A stretch of DNA of 64,000 nucleotides, from contig CADCWO010000103.1 in the NCBI GenBank assembly GCA_902806435.1, positions 63,308-127,307 of the forward strand, written 5' to 3'. Shown here piece after piece: positions 61,157 to 64,000 of this stretch. Under the pieces are notes generated by a model. The model had not been told where the DNA came from, searched no databases, and saw only the letters and a program-made list of their open reading frames with translations. Position 1 is the first letter of the stretch. Each line of letters opens with the position of its first letter. The DNA is from an uncultured Synechococcales cyanobacterium. Lineage in GTDB: Bacteria; Cyanobacteriota; Cyanobacteriia; Thermosynechococcales; Thermosynechococcaceae. Both the position numbers and the translations under genes were made by a program.

Positions 61157-62935
61157 ATGACGCAACTGCAGCTTCAAAAAGATGCCAATGCTGCTGCCCA
61201 CGGCTCAGAACCAGCTCACACTCACTGGCGCGAGTATTTCAGCTTTAGCACTGACCATAAGGTGATTGGGATTCAATACCTGGTTACCTCCTTTATGTTT
61301 TATTTGGTTGGTGGGGTGTTGGCTGATTTGGTGCGGACTGAGCTGAAGACTCCGGAATCTGATTTTGTTTCTCCAGAAGTTTATAACAGCCTGTTTACCC
61401 TCCACGGGACGATCATGATTTTCCTGTGGATTATCCCTTGTTTGGTAGGAGGGTTTGGCAACTATCTGGTGCCTTTGTTAATTGGGGCACAGGATATGGC
61501 ATTTCCGAGGCTGAATGCGATCGCCTTCTGGATTATCCCCCCAGCTGGTTTGCTATTGTGCAGTAGTTTTTTTGTGGGTCCACCGCAAGCTGGTTGGACC
61601 TCTTACCCACCCCTGAGTTTGATTGATGCCAAGGGAGGAGAGGCGATCTGGATTCTCAGCGTCCTCTTGCTGGGAACTTCTTCGATCATGGCCGCGATCA
61701 ACTTCCTCGTCACACTGCTGAAGATGCGGATACCGGGGATGGGCTTCAATCAGATGCCTTTGTTTTGCTGGTCAATGATGGCGACCTCAGCAATTACGTT
61801 GATTGCCACACCCGTTCTAACTGGAGCACTGGTACTTTTGGCCTTTGACTTGCTTCTGGGCACTGCCTTCTTCAATCCGACGGGCGGAGGTGATCCAGTG
61901 GTTTACCAGCATATGTTCTGGTTTTACTCCCACCCTGCTGTCTACATCATGATTCTCCCAGCCTTTGGGATGATCTCAGAAATTCTGCCTGTTCATGCTC
62001 GTAAGCCAATTTTTGGTTACCGGGCGATCGCTTACTCCAGTATTGCAATTAGCTTTTTGGGCCTGATTGTTTGGGCGCACCATATGTTCACCAGTGGCAC
62101 CCCCGACTGGTTACGCATGTTCTTTATGGTCTCCACGATGGTAATTGCTGTTCCCACCGGGATCAAAGTCTTAAGTTGGACAGCAACAGTCTGGGGCGGC
62201 AAACTACGCTTGACGAGTGCAATGCTGTTTGCGATGGCTTTTGTCTCGATGTTTTTGATCGGGGGTTTAAGTGGGGTGATGCTAGCGGCAGTGCCGTTTG
62301 ATATCCACGTGCATGACACTTACTTTGTGGTTGCTCACCTGCACTACGTCCTATTTGGGGGCAGCGTTTTTGGTATTTATGCCGGTCTATATCACTGGTT
62401 TCCTAAAATGACTGGGCGGATGTTGAATGAAACTTGGGGCAAAATCCACTTCGTTCTAATGTTTGTCGGCTTCAACCTAGCTTTCTTACCGATGCACAAG
62501 CTGGGTTTGGAGGGCATGAACCGGCGGATTGCTATATACGATCCTAAGTTCGAGACGCTGAACTTTATTTGTACAATGGGGGCTTACCTGCTCGCCATCT
62601 CTACCCTGCCTTTTATTGGCAACGCTGTCTGGAGTTGGTTATATGGTCCTAAGGCCGTTGATAATCCCTGGCAAGCTTTGACTTTGGAGTGGATGACAAC
62701 TTCCCCTCCACCTGTAGAAAATTTTGAGAGAGTCCCAGTTTTAGCCACAGGCCCGTATGACTACGGCATGTCTGATCTGAATGGTGAGGATGACGCCAAT
62801 CAAGAGGTTCCTTTTGGCAAGGATTTTGACCCAGCTTTATCCGCCGGGCCCGATTCGAGCTTGCGAGCTGGTCCCGATCCTGCTGTCGCTGCCCGTCCTG
62901 AAGATCGTCAAGGCGAAAGCCAAAACCGAGACTAG
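61157..62935 (+). CDS. ctaD: Cytochrome c oxidase subunit I
   Basis: A 592-residue catalytic subunit with twelve membrane helices. The CuB histidine and cross-linked tyrosine are in FWFYSHPAVYIMILPAFG, two more histidines in IVWAHHMFTSG, and the heme ligands in VVAHLHYVLFGGS. TLHGTIMIFLWIIP carries the low-spin heme ligand. The ATG at 61157 is preferred over a TTG two codons earlier. The C-terminal tail of about 60 residues is acidic and polar (NGEDDANQEVPFGKDFDPAL) and looks dispensable. It is the second gene of the ctaCDE operon. Confidence 0.97.
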   Translation: MTQLQLQKDANAAAHGSEPAHTHWREYFSFSTDHKVIGIQYLVTSFMFYLVGGVLADLVRTELKTPESDFVSPEVYNSLFTLHGTIMIFLWIIPCLVGGFGNYLVPLLIGAQDMAFPRLNAIAFWIIPPAGLLLCSSFFVGPPQAGWTSYPPLSLIDAKGGEAIWILSVLLLGTSSIMAAINFLVTLLKMRIPGMGFNQMPLFCWSMMATSAITLIATPVLTGALVLLAFDLLLGTAFFNPTGGGDPVVYQHMFWFYSHPAVYIMILPAFGMISEILPVHARKPIFGYRAIAYSSIAISFLGLIVWAHHMFTSGTPDWLRMFFMVSTMVIAVPTGIKVLSWTATVWGGKLRLTSAMLFAMAFVSMFLIGGLSGVMLAAVPFDIHVHDTYFVVAHLHYVLFGGSVFGIYAGLYHWFPKMTGRMLNETWGKIHFVLMFVGFNLAFLPMHKLGLEGMNRRIAIYDPKFETLNFICTMGAYLLAISTLPFIGNAVWSWLYGPKAVDNPWQALTLEWMTTSPPPVENFERVPVLATGPYDYGMSDLNGEDDANQEVPFGKDFDPALSAGPDSSLRAGPDPAVAARPEDRQGESQNRD

Positions 62936-62973
62936 CTTGCCTACCTATTGTTTCATCGGCATCTAAGAGACTT

Positions 62974-63603
62974 ATGCAAAGTTCAACCATTGATTCAACT
63001 CAAGCTGCCCGTAACGCCCATGGGAGCCAGGAGGCTTCAGCTACTCACCACGCAGAGCACCCAGATCACCGCCTATTTGGGTTTATTGTCTTTCTGATTT
63101 CAGAAAGTATGCTTTTTGTCGGCCTATTTTTGGCCTATTTCACGTTTCGTTTGGTTGCGCCTGAGTGGCCACCTGTAGGCACGCCGCAGTTGGAGAGACT
63201 ACTACCAGGGATCAACACGGTGATTTTGCTCTCCAGTAGTTTTGTGATTCACCAAGCGGATGTAGCGATCAAACGGAACAACGTCGCCGGTCTCCGTGGT
63301 TGGTTCTTGGCAACAATGCTCATGGGAGGCACCTTCCTGGCCGGTCAGATCTATGAGTACAAACACTTGGAATTTGGTTTGAAGTCGAACTTGTTTGGCA
63401 GTACCTTTTACGTGCTGACTGGGTTCCACGGATTGCATGTCTTGGCTGGGCTGATTTTGATGGCAATCGTGCTTTGGCGATCGCGCAAGGCAGGTCACTA
63501 CTCTGATCAGCAGCATTTCGGCGTCGAGGCAGCGGAAATCTACTGGCACTTTGTCGATGGCGTTTGGATAGTCTTATTTGGCCTGCTTTATCTTTGGCGG
63601 TAA
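62974..63603 (+). CDS. ctaE: Cytochrome c oxidase subunit III
   Basis: A 209-residue membrane subunit with five helices. FGFIVFLISESMLFVGLFLA near residue 32, TFYVLTGFHGLHVLAGLILM and EAAEIYWHFVDGVWIVLFGL are the conserved segments. It supports proton uptake and stability of the oxidase. The start lies 38 bases after ctaD, completing the operon. Length is normal for the five-helix form. Confidence 0.96.
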   Translation: MQSSTIDSTQAARNAHGSQEASATHHAEHPDHRLFGFIVFLISESMLFVGLFLAYFTFRLVAPEWPPVGTPQLERLLPGINTVILLSSSFVIHQADVAIKRNNVAGLRGWFLATMLMGGTFLAGQIYEYKHLEFGLKSNLFGSTFYVLTGFHGLHVLAGLILMAIVLWRSRKAGHYSDQQHFGVEAAEIYWHFVDGVWIVLFGLLYLWR

Positions 63604-63636
63604 TTGACTTGCTGGCTAGCGGTCAGGAGCGCTATA

Positions 63637-63663
63637 TTAGCACTCGGTGCTAGAGAGTGCTAA
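63637..63663 (+). promoter_or_regulatory. CIRCE element (HrcA operator)
   Basis: TTAGCACTC-N9-GAGTGCTAA, an exact match to the consensus, 109 bases upstream of groEL. HrcA binds it to repress chaperonin genes until heat shock. Confidence 0.95.
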
Positions 63664-63753
63664 ATCTAGCTTTTGACAACCGTTGAGTCCTCCTTGAAGG
63701 TTTGTTCAACTGCAAACCAATGGTTTGCTCGCTCAAAGCTCAGCACTCCGTAA

Positions 63754-64000
<247 letters not shown>

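Overview
The window is a stretch of cyanobacterial chromosome. The evidence is the many copies of the GCGATCGC octamer (HIP1), the gene content (DUF3120 membrane protein, a radical SAM/PDZ protein of the TIGR03279 type, plant-type isoaspartyl peptidase, NnrU/Z-ISO-like protein, a cyanobacterial ctaCDE cluster with divergent ctaA/ctaB, and a groEL without groES behind a CIRCE element) and scattered C-rich/G-rich palindromic repeats. The genus cannot be fixed from the sequence alone. No rRNA, tRNA, CRISPR array or intact insertion sequence was recognised.

Region 1 (1-3.3 kb) is accessory DNA. It starts with a truncated unknown gene and four CCCCCC/GGGGGG palindromic repeats, two of which bracket a DUF559 endonuclease-like gene. 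Next come a GNAT acetyltransferase and a GIY-YIG-type gene in the same orientation, separated by a 59-base element that resembles an integron attC site. Degenerate repeats and a hicB antitoxin pseudogene broken by one base follow. Region 2 (3.1-25 kb) is mostly housekeeping: htpG, mscL, rpmB, a 2'-5' RNA ligase family gene, a Tat lipoprotein binding protein, TIGR03279 radical SAM, uppP, DUF3120, GH57, mtnP, a UDP-glucuronate epimerase type gene, isoaspartyl peptidase, glmU, an HD-GYP response regulator, an MnmC-like methyltransferase and an ABC exporter.

Region 3 (25-44.6 kb) is stress, efflux and accessory metabolism: a universal stress protein, a pentapeptide protein, TetR, a decayed reductase behind a perfect palindrome, a Crp-type regulator, DUF5519, an RND efflux pair, an unknown 123-residue protein, a tandem ABM-domain protein, an SDR, an NDH-2-like pseudogene and an MFS transporter. 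On the minus strand follow a second pentapeptide protein, a GHL10-type hydrolase, a PHP phosphoesterase, a cytochrome P450, DUF4383 and a remnant of a second PHP gene, then an EamA transporter.

Region 4 (45-53 kb) has a SWIM zinc-finger protein lying between two 117-base direct repeats, then rpiA, a MidA-type methyltransferase, glcD, an unknown conserved-looking protein and a SirB1 family protein. Region 5 (53-64 kb) is organised around the aa3-type respiratory oxidase: on the minus strand ctaA, ctaB, a DrrAB-like ABC transporter, a YaaW family protein, an NnrU protein and a thioredoxin; on the plus strand ctaC-ctaD-ctaE; then CIRCE and the start of groEL at the right edge.

The best candidates for something new are the SWIM unit with its flanking direct repeats, the integron-like cassette boundary in a cyanobacterium, the DUF559 gene bracketed by inverted palindromes, and the shared leader motif in front of the P450 and DUF4383 genes. 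Several pseudogenes (hicB, FMN reductase-like, NDH-2-like, PHP) show that the accessory regions are decaying.
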